Assembly (NCBI GenBank): GCA_037576215.1
Contig: JBANDB010000008.1
Coordinates: forward strand, 1,860,001 to 1,924,000
From: Armillaria gallica
Lineage: Eukaryota; Basidiomycota; Agaricomycetes; Agaricales; Physalacriaceae
Length of the DNA: 64,000 bases
Direction of reading: 5' to 3'
Of this stretch, positions 38,964-50,798 are shown piece after piece. Positions within the stretch are counted from its first letter, which is position 1, and every line of letters begins with the position of its first letter. A program made the translations under genes and the position numbers. The notes under the pieces were generated by a model. The model was not told the DNA's origin, searched no databases, and was given only the letters and a program-made list of their open reading frames with translations.

Positions 38964-39239
38964 GATGGCTCTGTTTCCGGTAAGAATACAAGCACGTTAG
39001 ATATGAGAGTGGGCCCGACGGTGAATATGAGAGTTCTATGCCAACGATTGAAAGGAAGTGAACAAGGGCCGGATTGGGAATTTGTTTTTATTTACGAAAT
39101 TTACGCAGACATACAAATCACTATCATGATGCCTGCCATCTTCGACAGTACTTCTGATAGAACGCTTTGGCTATGTATTACGGACAGCCCCATTGATGAA
39201 AACGCAATGAACGCTTTGTTCCCTGGACGATTTCCCATA

Positions 39240-41091
39240 CCATGACAATGCCTCGCACTGACTCGAGCTCGAGCTCGACGCCTACAATCGCTATACCTCT
39301 CTCGTTTGTGTTTTTCCAACTATTTACAAAGATATCATTTCTGATACGCCTATTAGCAATTATGCTACACTGCAGTCTCCGGCTTTTGCTACACTTCAGG
39401 GTAAAATACCCGAGGACTGGATCCAACATGCTCACCCCCAAGGCTGGCTTTATTTTTCCTGCCCATCTCGCAAGATTGTCACTGCCTATGATATACGAGA
39501 CCCCGACATCTACGAGATCCTTACGCTGAATGCTGCTGAGTATCCGCTTTCTGAACTCGAAGACGCGATAGAGGTGCAATTGTCTGGTCATCGCAATCCG
39601 GGGTCTCTCCAGTCTCCTGCTTTGAACCTGGTCATCAATCACCTACATTGCGTCGCATCCTATGAGTTGGAAGAAGTCAGAAACGATACCATATCTCTTA
39701 CGGATCCCTACATTTGTAGGTATTCGGCACTTCTACTCTGGGCAACCTAACTCAAAGTGTCTACAGTAAACCGTCGCCGTCGGTTGTATTGGAATTTCGT
39801 TTGCAGATATCCCTCCCACATACGGTGTCCAGACAGGGCCATTCCAGATGCTTCGGATGCGCTAACATGGTATTATGTCAGTCCATAAACTTTTAACTCA
39901 AACGCCGTGTCCGAGTAATACATTCTAGACGGACAATCTCGTACGTGGCTCACGAGTACCGTACCCTTTTCCAAAACGGAATGCGAGGAACTTCGTGGTG
40001 TTCTGAATGAAATGATGCGTAAGCTGCTTCTGTCTCTGGCCGTTTCACTTGCATGACTTATCAAATACATACAGTTCCTCAGAATGCTAATAGCGTTGCA
40101 AAGACTGCTTTTCTTGCCTGGTTCCTTCGCGAAGTATGCAGCTTTCGTGATGCCGAGTACTATGGACTCCATACCGAAAGCACTGCGAACACTATTCTGG
40201 CGGAGAGACAGCGCCCTAGCCTATCACCTGCATTAGAAAACCCGTCTCCCTCTATTTCTCCTTTTGTATCCCTGCTCATCAACGTGGTGTTCTTCGGCAT
40301 CCCGAAGACATATGTCGCATATCTCAGGCAATCGTTCAAATACAAAGGAAGACTCAATAACATGCATCAAAATTGGGGAGATTATATCTCGAAGTTAGTC
40401 AGAGAATATTCGACTTTCCTACTCATTGTAAATATTACATTTTTCGCATATCGTCGTTTGCTGACTGTCGTTTTTTTCAAGTCAACTGTATTGCTTTCGT
40501 TCGTCTCTTATCTATTTCGCACCTCCATCAGCGTACCTGATCTAGTAATACTAGCGCGACGGTGTCATTCCTCGCGGTCCCGGGAGCCTCTCCAGCATGT
40601 CAATTGGCGACAACGGTGTCGGTCTTCACTTCGTTAGGTAGCATCATCGTAGGTGTGTTTTCAATTTGGAGACACCAAGGAATACACGAGGTACGGATGC
40701 AGTGAGTGTCGTCCTTTCTTTTCGGAGTCTTCTTTGATCATCACCCTTTGAAAAGTATGCTTATATGCGGAACGCGCAACACAACTGGTTTGGGATCTAC
40801 GGACACGCGATGCTGCTGAGTCTCCCCGCTGTACTGCTAGTGTGGTCGATTCTTGCGTTTGCTGTGTCCATTGTGGTGTATGCTTTGCAAGGCATGAGTT
40901 ACTATGATGGAAATTCGCTGCGTGTCTCTGCTTGGGTATTCCTAGCCATATTTGTTTTGATCGTGACCACTGTTATTAGTGCGATTCACACGCTCTCTAC
41001 TGTGTGGACTATCCATCGACGTCCATTTTGGTTCTTGGATCGCGTTCGTTCTCGTTGGACGTCGTCATCTGTAGAATCTTTTGCTGTATAA
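39240..41091 (+). CDS. Uncharacterised basidiomycete multi-pass membrane protein
   Basis: It resembles a large mushroom-specific family with a cytosolic N-terminal half and a C-terminal helical membrane domain. Recognisable blocks are GWLYFSCPSRKIVTAYDIRDP, NRRRRLYWNF, SDALTWYY, EELRGVLNEMM, AWFLREVCSFRDAEYYG and, near the end, transmembrane stretches (LLSLPAVLLVWSILAFAVSIVVYAL; VSAWVFLAIFVLIVTTVI). The start codon is uncertain because the frame of the first block has a stop just upstream. Near 39951 the frame slips by one base (GSR to STVPF). Function is unknown. Confidence 0.6.
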
Positions 41092-42701
41092 CAATCGCTA
41101 TTTTCTTGTGCTTACTGTGTGATCTCAAGCTTTGTATATGCGCATGTTGCTCGATCGTCAAGTTTAACATCCCGGTACCGACAACGTGCCAGATACGAGA
41201 GACACCTTCTGCATAGTTGCTTCGCTTCGCTTCTACTTCGAACGAGAAGCTCCCTACTTTCAACCTAGTTCTCGTGATGAGTATGTGCTCTCGTAACAAG
41301 GAAGGAAGGAAGGAAGAGGATTTTATTATCGTCGATGCAAAGCAGTGAACGACGTCAATGAATGAATGAATGACGAAGCGACAGTCTTTTATAGTTACAT
41401 TTGAAGATGCAGTATTATAACGAATTAGGGAGCACTTGGAGGCGTAGATCTATTGGTCGAAAACTCTGTCATCAGTTTCGTATTACAGGGGACGTTCATC
41501 TGATATTTAAATAACGATGGCTTGTTTGGCCTGGTATTTAGGCTGAAATCGCGCATGCTCCCTGTAGAGTGCCCGAGGGATAGGCTGTGTAAGGCACGAA
41601 CGAGCTTCAGAGGCTGACCCACTCTGAGTGAAGGATCTGCCAGCCCTGTGATGGTTAGCTGTCCACTGATACCCACTGAACGAAGAACCGAAGCTAGAAG
41701 AACTTTCCCCAGACCCACATGTACTGATCAGGGCGGGGAACATCGACGGTGCGAACGAAGCTGCAGTGTGAGTCCGTGGCAGGCTGGCCATGAGAGGATG
41801 TTCAAAGATCTGCTCCACATCTCCTTATACGCAGGAACGTGGAGGTAGATGTCCGATGCATGTTTGCACCTTGCTTAAAGGGTTTGAATAAGGCGTGAGC
41901 GTTGCACGGCCGTCGGCAATCTCATGCCCCAGAACTTCGTTCGTACGGTAGCTTCAAGTTCGAGATAAAACGTGGGAATCCCGGGCCGGCGTCTTGAATC
42001 TCCGGTTCTTTCCTTCCTTCGTCTTCCCTAGGCAGACTCTCAAATCAGAGACAGTCGAGATTATTCCTTCCTTGACTTTTCTTCATGCAGATCGTTGTGT
42101 CTGGTTTACGAGACTACCACCTAACCGGGTCCTCAAGACGCCGGATTGTAAACTGACGCGTTGTCATGCTCTGATGTATCAACCTCAGTTTTCTGGTTAC
42201 AAGATCTCGCCCGAGTTCCATTGTGACATGCTTCTAGTTGACTATTGAATATTGAATAGTGGTCTAACGGGGAACGACATTGCGATGTTTACGGTATGTA
42301 TCTCGCTTGAGTTGGTTGATGTCAAATAGTTCATTCAGCCATAGTTCTTTCTGCGTTGCAATCCAAGGTAACAGGGTCATCTGGGTGCATTTAGGATTTC
42401 CGCCGTACTTCAGGAATAGTGCTGACTGTAAGGTGAAGTCAGCACTAGTTCCGCAGGAGTCGGGGGTGGCGATAAGGATTGCCGCGGGTAGGTAGTAAAA
42501 TCCAAGATCGTGGGGTCGATTATAGCTTCGGCATCGCTACCTAATACTAATCTGGGAAAGTGACGTCGCCGTGGACTTCGAGGAAGCCTGTCAACGGCGC
42601 TCAACAAATGGACTCATTGTCGTTTTGAGAATCGACGCATACTCGCCTGACCCTCCCCTAATAAAAGGCCAAGGAGAAACTTGCTTGGACTGAATCTAAC
42701 G
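41092..42701. other. Intergenic with GGAA and TGAA short repeats
   Basis: A run of GGAA units lies near 41299-41320 and TGAA units near 41355-41377. The part from about 42245 is the upstream flank of the dioxygenase-P450 copy 1 and recurs at 46030-46640. A 103-codon minus-strand frame at 41507-41818 has no recognisable feature. Confidence 0.5.
42245..42701 (+). promoter_or_regulatory. Duplicated upstream region of dioxygenase-P450 copy 1
   Basis: This shares several stretches with 46030-46644 (for example the block around GCACTAGTTCCGCAGGAGTC at 42440 and 46535, and the block ending TTGATGTCAAATA). ATAAAAGGCC lies 41 bases before the start and AATAAAAGGC in the second copy at the same place; these are candidate TATA-like elements. 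Confidence 0.5.
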
Positions 42702-44056
42702 ATGCGTCTCTTCGAAGCACTTATCCTAGCTCTTCCCCCCATCGCTGCGACCGCTGGTACTCATTGGCCCTACAAACGATATGTCATTCCCGATATCACC
42801 TCCGACCCCCACAAGCACGGGACGCTCGAGTTCGCTGACTCGGAGCCTCCTAACCACTTCATCGAATGGCTGAGATCAGCCGTCAAGAGTGACCAGTCCG
42901 GTACACTTCAACAACCCTTCATAGACGACAAGATTCCTCGTCATGTCAGGAATTTCGAAGAACTCTGGGATCATATTCAGTTCCCTGAACAACCAGACAA
43001 TGCCACTCACAGCCCCATCTTCACTCACCCTACCTTTCCTATACCACCCACCAATCGGGAAGCACTGAGCATTTTTGCGGATATAGGCTACCCAGTTGAT
43101 CCTTTGTGCACCAGCGATAAGGCTAAGTGGTTCTATCGCACGGTCGATGGATCATGCAACTGGATGGAAACTGGCAATACGACGTATGGCCAGCTTGGCG
43201 CCAAACGATCTAGGGACTACAACCAATATTCTTACAAGGATGGATACAACAAACCAAGGGATGGCCCCAATCCTCGTGCAGTTAGTAACGCTTTCTTCAA
43301 ACGGAAGCAGAGACTATACTACGAACACACACCGTTATTACTGGGGCTGATTGAAGTAAGTCCTCAAATTCCATGCAGGCTATCACAGGACTGACTATCT
43401 TGGAATTCCAGTTTATCATGCACGACGTCACATACAGTGAAGATTCCACAACAGAATATATTGACGTTCCTGTACCCCCCGATGAAGACACCTTCCCAAA
43501 GAACACTGCATTCCGCGTCTGGCGAACCGAACGTATCCCAGGAACAGGCACATCGCCCTCGAACCCACGCGAAAATGCCAACCAAGCTTCCACCTGGCTC
43601 GACGTCAGCTCATTATATGGCAGCAGTACCGAAGTCTCTCGCGCTCTTCGCTCATTCGAAAAGGGTAAGCTTCTTACCTCGCCAGGAAGCTTTCTACCCT
43701 TCAACACTATGGGCCTTCCTATGCGCACGCGCCCCGGGGTTGACCCCAAGTCGCTTTTTGCAGGAGGGGACCCGCGGACCAACGAAGATTGGGTGGTGCT
43801 TGCAGTCCATACGCTGCTTTTGCGGGACCATAACAAGTTGTGTGACTTGCTCGCGGTGCAGCATCCCGAATATGATGATGAGCGGATATACCAGACTGTT
43901 CGTTTGGCTATGGCGGCCAAGTTTGCTCTTATCGCCAACTCATACCAAATGGCATACTGGCAAACGACTGGCACCGATGCAATGCCTTGGCCGCAGGATG
44001 ATGGTAAGATTAGGCCTCTCGTCGTGCTTAGAATGTTTAACTTGCCATTTATCAAC
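42702..44056 (+). pseudogene. Truncated dioxygenase-P450 fusion, copy 1
   Basis: Exons 42702-43355 and 43412-44003 encode the signal peptide and most of the haem peroxidase-type dioxygenase domain, including the distal histidine (FIMHDVTYSED). They are over 95% similar by eye to copy 2 and show no frame break. Homology ends at 44056, inside the second intron within about three bases of the 3' splice site, and is replaced by unrelated retroelement sequence. The proximal-His part and the P450 domain are missing, so this copy is inactive as a fusion enzyme. Confidence 0.85.
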
Positions 44057-45345
44057 AACCACTGACAACACCTGCTTTCAATTACAATGCAAGTCGTGTT
44101 CAAGAACAATGGCCACTAGTCGTAACTGGATCTCCCATCTGTCTCTTCAAGATCTTGTCGAAAGCTTTATGGGTATCAACAACGCGGATGGCTCTATGGT
44201 ACCCCCTACACCCCAGTTTCGCGAGCAACGATCTGTCACTTTTGCTGCACGCTCTTCTCATGTTTCCGCCGCCTTCTCCCTTGATATCTTCAGCACATAT
44301 TGGTCAGGGAGAAGTCTACGCCCTCGTTGCTGTAGGTGTATATGCGAAACACCATCAAACGTGCGCTCCAACAACATACACTGATCACCTCAACTCTGAC
44401 CGAATAATATCTTCTGCTCTACTACCATCTTTCCAACATCGACAATGGTCTTCGCTTCCCACTTGTTCTCTTTATCGCTGGCTGTTGTCCATCATCTCCG
44501 ACTCCGACTCCCCAACAACTTCCAACATTATCTATACACCTGCTTACTCAAATTCGCCATCTCTCCCTTCCAAATAAACAATGCTGCCGACCAACTTGCC
44601 ACATATTCACAAACGACATTCCTTCGACGTCCTCCGGCTCCCGTACCTACCTTTTTTATGGATCATTTCAGGCTGTATACTTCTACCGATGGTTACATTG
44701 AGTCCAACGTCCCTTCTTATGTGTCTGCTGCGATCGCAGCTAACACTATCACTCTGCCCGACTTCCGACCTGCCACTACGATGCTACTGCCTTTGTATGA
44801 CAAATACACTCCGCCTGAACATCAGCTTCTTCTGCTCACTCCGCCGTTGTCCAGCTATACGCTCGGTCAGGCCAACTTGATTGTGCCTATACAAGATTCC
44901 TTCGATACGGAGATATGTCCCCCCTGTGCCTAGCAGGGTGTGATGACCTCGAAACCATTCATCACGTCTTCGTCATCTGCCCATCATTAGCATCTTCGTA
45001 CCGATGCGGCTAACAACGTCTACGCGCAGACAGCCAAAATACTGCACAATGCGGATGTACCCTTATCGATCTGCGTGCCCTTGCTGCATCTTGTACGAAA
45101 GATGTTTACGGACGGCGAACATTGGCCACGACATATCTCTCAATATTATCTCGGAATCTTGCCTCCTCTCCCATCTGCTCTAACCACAAGACCATCACTG
45201 TTTCAGAGCAGGCGTATCCAGACACGGCTACTACACACTTGGCATTCCGCAGCTATTCGTCTCGCAGGCAGGATTTGGAGCGAGCACCAAAGATCAATGC
45301 GCATGACACGTCTTTGAGGACAACCATCAAAACCTCGAAAATCTA
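44057..45345 (+). mobile_element. Non-LTR retrotransposon RNase H and C-terminal remnant
   Basis: Broken frames together give segments characteristic of agaricomycete LINE-type elements: an RNase H portion (INNADGSM; IGQGEVYALVAVGVY; TYTDHLNSDRII), a region with NNAADQLA and VPTFFMDHFRLYTSTDGYIESNV, and a zinc-binding-like end (CPPC...HHVFVICP). These parts lie in different frames with stops, so the element is decayed. It has no visible terminal repeats, as expected for a 5'-truncated LINE. It abuts the truncated dioxygenase-P450 copy. Confidence 0.6.
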
Positions 45346-46029
45346 ATGTGCCGTCCATAACCGTGCCTCCATTTCTTACTGATATCATACAAATGCCATG
45401 AATAACTGTCTATATATTTACTTTCTTGTCCATTTCATATCTCATTTACTTGACGAGTCGGCGAGGTCCACAGTAGTTTACTATTGTTTACCTGGGCTTG
45501 TATAAGCATAGTTGACCAATGACTACTGTTTCACTGTTTCTCATCGTGCGCCTCCTTCTCTTCAGCCTCCTGTGCCTTCACTAAGCCTTTTCTTCCTGTC
45601 CCGTTCTCGTTAACAGTTACCGTTCCTGTGTTTGCGTTCCCATTCTGTTTCCATGTTCCGTGTCTTGACCCCACATTCGTGCGTATTGCGCTTGCTGTCT
45701 CGTTCCGTTCATTTTCATGGACCCGAGCCTCACACGGGTCCGTGAGTGTGTATGGTCATGGTTTCCTTCCCTCTTCGGGATCAACAGCGTATCTGTCTTA
45801 TATCTCTCATTCCCCTTCGCCACCCCCGACGTCCCCGTCCCGCCCAGCGCGTCCACGTAGAAAATCTCCCGGTCGGATACAGTTTCGTTCGGCATCTTTG
45901 TATCGACGTACTGGGGACATTTTGGTCGTTTCAGGACTGAATTCTTGGTGTACTTGGTTCTGGGTATTGAACACGGGTAGTGTCCGATACAGCTGTTTGT
46001 TTACATGTACATAAGCCTGGTACTATGGA
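45346..46029. other. Pyrimidine-rich intergenic sequence
   Basis: Rich in C/T runs, without a supported gene. It may include 3' sequence of the retroelement remnant. Nothing else seen. Confidence 0.4.
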
Positions 46030-46644
46030 GAGCCTTGACTATTGAACAGTCGTTCAGCGAATAGTGGCCTAGCGGGGAACGCGGTATGTACCTTTGAATG
46101 CTTGATTGGTTGATGTCAAATAATTCATTCATTCATAGTTCTTTCAGCGTGACGCGGGCATCTGGGTGCATTTTGGTTTCCGGACCTAGGATGAATATTT
46201 CCGCCGTACTTCCGAAATAGTGTTGAATTGTAAGATCAAGGTGGGTAAGACATCACGGCTCAGAATTCCCACTTATCGATGTGATGCAGCGTGAACATTG
46301 GTCCCCGATTGTGGGGAAGCGCTTGGCGAGATAAAATTACTCGACGCGTCTCTTTGCTTTATGGTCCCGGTAGATCGGAAGTCCAATGGACTTCCCTTTG
46401 TTTTTTTTTAAATTTTTTTTCTTCTTGGTGGAGCGATGATGATCCTTGTCAATCAACAGGGTTGACCCCGCGAGGCCGCCCGGGTTAAAACTCCATTCTT
46501 CTCGGTTTACATGAATACATACCGCCGTTAGCACTAGTTCCGCAGGAGTCGGGGCATGGGGAAACAAGGATTACCCCGGGTTGGTACTAAAATCCACACA
46601 TTCAATAAAAGGCTAGGGAGAAACTGCTTGAACTAACTCTAACG
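46030..46644 (+). promoter_or_regulatory. Upstream region of dioxygenase-P450 copy 2
   Basis: A diverged duplicate of 42245-42701. It additionally holds a T-rich low-complexity stretch at about 46399-46432. An AATAAAAGG element lies about 40 bases before the start codon. Confidence 0.5.
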
Positions 46645-49600
46645 ATGCGTCTTTTGGAAGCGCTTATCCTAGCTCTTCCCCCCATCGCTGCCACCGCTGG
46701 TACTCATTGGCCCTACAAACGATATGTTATTCCCGATATCACCTCCGACCCCCACAAGCACGGGACGCTCGAGTTCGCTGACACGGAGCCTCCTAACCAC
46801 TTCATCGAATGGCTGAGATCAGCCGTCAAGAGTGACCAGTCCGGTACACTTCAACAACCCTTCATAGACGACAAGATTCCTCGTCATGTCAGGAATTTCG
46901 AAGAACTCTGGGATCATATTCAGTTCCCCGAACCACCAGACAATGCCACTCACAGCCCCATCTTCACTCACCCCACCTTTCCTATACCACCCACCAATCG
47001 AGAAGCACTGAGCATTTTTGCGGATATAGGCTACCCAGTTGATCCTTTGTGCACCAGCGATAAGGCTAAGTGGTTCTATCGCACGGTTGATGGATCATGC
47101 AACTGGATGGAAACTGGCAATACGACGTATGGCCAGCTTGGCGCCAAACGATCTAGGGACTATAACCAATATTCTTACCAGGATGGATACAACAAACCAA
47201 GAGATGGCCCCAATCCTCGTGCAGTTAGTAACGCTTTCTTCAAACGGAAGCAGAGACTATACTATGAACACACACCGTTGTTACTGGGGCTGATTGAAGT
47301 GAGTCCTCAAATTCCAGGCAGGCTATCACCGGACTGACGTATCTTGGAATTCCAGTTTATCATGCACGACGTCACGTACAGTGAAGATTCTACAACAGAA
47401 TATATCGACGTGCCCGTACCACCCGATGAAGACACCTTCCCAAAGAACACTACTTTCCGGGTCTGGCGAACCGAACGTGTCCCAGGAACAGGCACCTCAC
47501 CCTCAAACCCACGCGAAAATGCCAACCAAGCTTCCACCTGGCTCGACGTCAGCTCATTATACGGCAGCAGTACCGAAGTCTCTCGCGCTCTTCGCTCATT
47601 CGAAAAGGGCAAGCTCCTTACCTCCCAAGGAAGCTTTCTACCCTTCAACACTATGGGCCTTCCTATGCGCACGCGCCCCGGGGTTGACCCCAAGTCGCTC
47701 TTTGCAGGAGGGGACCCGCGGACCAACGAAGATTGGATAATGCTTGCAGTCCACACGCTACTTTTGCGGGACCATAACAGGATGTGCGACTTGCTCGCGG
47801 CGCAGCATCCCGAATATGATGATGAGCGGATATACCAGACTGTTCGTTTGGCTATGGCGGCCAAATTTGCTCTTATTGCCAACTCGTACCAAATGGCATA
47901 CTGGCAAACTACTGGTACCGATGCAATGCCTTGGCCGCGGGATGATGGTAAGGATTTGGCCTCTCGTTGTGCTTAGAAATTGTAACTTACCATTTATCAA
48001 CAGGTTTCCCTCTATATCGCCAAATGTACGGCGAGAATGCACTTGAAATCAACCCAGCTCACCTCTACCCATGGCCACTTGTAACTAAAGGCGGCAAACC
48101 AATGGTTGCGTCCGCAGAAATGGCTGTCGTATACCGTTTCCATGAATTCATCATTGCATCATTCCCTCTCAAGGACGCCAAAAACAGCACGATACAGGAA
48201 AAAGCACATTTGAGAGTGCATTTGACAGCAAAGGGTTTATCGAAGCCGGTCTCGAAAACATCCTAAGGGGAATCGTCGCTACCGATATACCCAACTTCAA
48301 ATCAGGCGTCGACGAGGCTTTCCGCTCTGCCGGAAAGTACAGAGGAAGCCCATTTGATATCGTTACGTGGAGTATTGTACACGAGAGAGAGCAAGGGTAC
48401 GATCTGTTCTCTCGTTTCTTTTGGCACCACAACTAATATTATTAATTACAAAATTTCAGATTGCCCACATTCAACGAGTACTTTAGGGCTTACAATAGCT
48501 ACGACCCAGCCGTTGTCATCCCAATCCGAGAACGTTTCGAAGACTTCTCTTCAGACCCAGAAATGGTTGCCCATCTCAAGCGACTTTATACGCACCCTGA
48601 CGAAGTTGATCTCGTCGTCGGATGCCAATTGGAAGAGACCAACTTTCCTGGGACCACAGTCCCTTCCTCCGCATTGATCATCAGTCTTTTCAGCCTGTTC
48701 GGCTTAGGCAACTCAGATCGTTTCTCTGTAGGGTTCTCCATCATGCGCTGTATCTTGGTGGACAAACCGTGGGATTGCACTCCCAGCAATGCGCTGGACG
48801 AGTTATTCTGGGACCCAAAGCCCACAGAGCTTTTCCCGCGGGCGAGGTGGTTGAATACTTTCTGGCTCAACGAGCTTGATTTTCAGGCTCATGGCACAAA
48901 CCTCTTGTGGCGATTGATCACCGAGAACAGTGATGTCGATTGCTTGCAGAAGAATCCTCTTTTCCCATATGACCCCGAGACGAATCCTATCCTGTGTTCG
49001 CTACCACCCACGTCCCCCAATGTGCCGGAACTCATACTTACTGCTATTGAAGTCATCCTTACTCTCTATAAAGAACACCAAGGCTCCTTCATCAGCTTCC
49101 TTGTCGGTCTTATCACTCTCGTCGTTTGGATCATTTATCAGACTCGCCCAAGCGGTCTCCCTCCCGCCCTTTATGGTTGGCCTATAGTGGGTGTAGCCCT
49201 CCAGTTCAAATCTGATCCAAACGGTCTGCTCCTGAAGGGCATGCATAAATGGGCAGACGTATTTGGACTCAAGCTCGCGAATCAGATACAGTACATCGTC
49301 ACATCCCCTGCTGATATGCAAGCTATCGTCGACGACTCCCAATACGAGGTCAAATTCTCTTTGCATGAATTCATGCGTAGCATCAATAGCGACCTCATTA
49401 CCGGCAAGACAAATTTCGAGACGGACCTCCACACTAGACTTATGCGCAACAACCTGTTGGATTCAGAGAAACTTGCCGGGTTTGCGAAGACGGCTGCTGC
49501 TGCGTGCGACTTGTTTCTCTCCAGAGTGCCTCTTTTGGAGGGAAATGAGAAGGAGAAGCACTACGATGGTCTCATCGACTACCTTAATCGCTACATCATA

Positions 49601-50494
49601 TTTGTCATGTCGCGATGCATTGTTGGACCAGACAGCTTTGACAATGAAGGCTTACTGAAGACGTTCCTGAAATTCAATGACGATGCCGTCAATGCCATGG
49701 GTCTCGCCTCGTTATTACCAAGTCCGCTTCGCTTCATTGCTGGCTTGAGCATCAAGAAGGACTACAAAGCCATCGAAAGTGTCCTAGTCCCTGTTGTTGG
49801 AAGAAGACGGTCACAGCAGTCCTCTGACGTTAACTTCCTCGATTTCATTCTTCCGGTCATCGACAACGACAAGGACGCTGCTGACATGCTTTCCATCGTC
49901 GTATTTGGTGGACTGACCAACTTACAAGCCACCATGCACAGCACGTTCTTGGACATTATCAACCAACCTGGCCTTCAAGAACGGATCCTGAACTCTCTCG
50001 GTGATGCTGCCGTCGGAGACCTTTCTTCGAAGAGGTCTTCGTCGTGGGCGTCTTTGCGCAGTGCCGCCTTTGAATCTTTACGTCTCTCGGGTCCCGTAAC
50101 GGGTCCTGCTCGTGCAATCATGGAAGATGTACCTTTGCCATCCGATCCCAGTCGCCATCTTCCCAAGGGACAAGCAATTGCACTCACGGCATATTATCTC
50201 CACCGTCAGCCATCGGTTTGGGGTGCAGACGCGGACAAATATCGTTGGGACCGCTTCATCAAGGAGGATCCACCAATTGGATCAGACAAATTTGTCTCCT
50301 GGGGACTCAACACCCCTCATATGTGTCCGGGCAGATGGTTCGCGCTTCAGAGTATCCAGATCATGGTGAAGGCGTTGTTAGAGAAATACAAGTTTATCCA
50401 GGATAGAGAGTTGTCGGACAGTGAAAAGTACAGGTACAGTTCTGGCTCTGTCCTTCGTAACCCGGTCGGCGTCAAAGTGTTGAGAAGGTCATGA
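46645..50494 (+). CDS. Haem dioxygenase-cytochrome P450 fusion (psi-producing oxygenase/linoleate diol synthase-like)
   Basis: The family oxygenates C18 fatty acids to hydroperoxides, then rearranges them in the P450 domain. Exons 46645-47298, 47356-47947, 48004-48396 and 48460-50494 give about 1,224 residues if one base is restored. A signal peptide (MRLLEALILALPPIAATAG) is followed by a dioxygenase domain with distal His 222 (MHDVTY), the motif YRFH holding the catalytic Tyr and proximal His, then a membrane segment (SFISFLVGLITLVVWIIY) and a P450 with ExxR (ESLR) and haem Cys in PHMCPGRWFA. At 48199-48203 an A run appears one base short, shifting the frame before FESAFDSKG. The signal peptide and internal anchor are unusual. 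Substrate is inferred. Confidence 0.75.
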
Positions 50495-50647
50495 AGGAAT
50501 ATTAGAATTGTGTACCAATGTCTGTCTGGTCTGATCCCCATCCCAATATCATGTTACGTGTCAAACAAATGCTCGTGCTATAGAACTCAACTTTGCTTTC
50601 ATCAAGGAAGTTGCGTTATAATACGCCCCCCTAGATGCGGCTGGCAA

Positions 50648-50723
50648 CCGGTTGGCTGAACAAAAGCCATGTTACGAGTAACTACAGGCAAGTAATTAAT
50701 CTCTCACAGCTTGATGTTGGTTG
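50648..50723 (-). pseudogene. NSP1 fragment A, including intron sequence
   Basis: Matches NSP1 38563-38650 in the same orientation, including most of an intron (the block GTTACGAGTAA and CACAGCTTGATGTTGGTTG). Because intron sequence is retained, this is a DNA-level copy, not a retrocopy. It is too short to encode anything. Confidence 0.75.
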
Positions 50724-50798
50724 CGTCAAGTTAACCATACTCGGGTAGACCCTGTTGTTACTCAATTACATAAGCTCTCACCCTCCTGAGCCGCCACC

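Noticed and set aside
41507..41818. 103-codon minus-strand frame starting MEQIFEHPLMASLPRT
   Set aside because: It has no recognised motif, no clear splice context and an ordinary composition for a chance frame; not listed as a gene.
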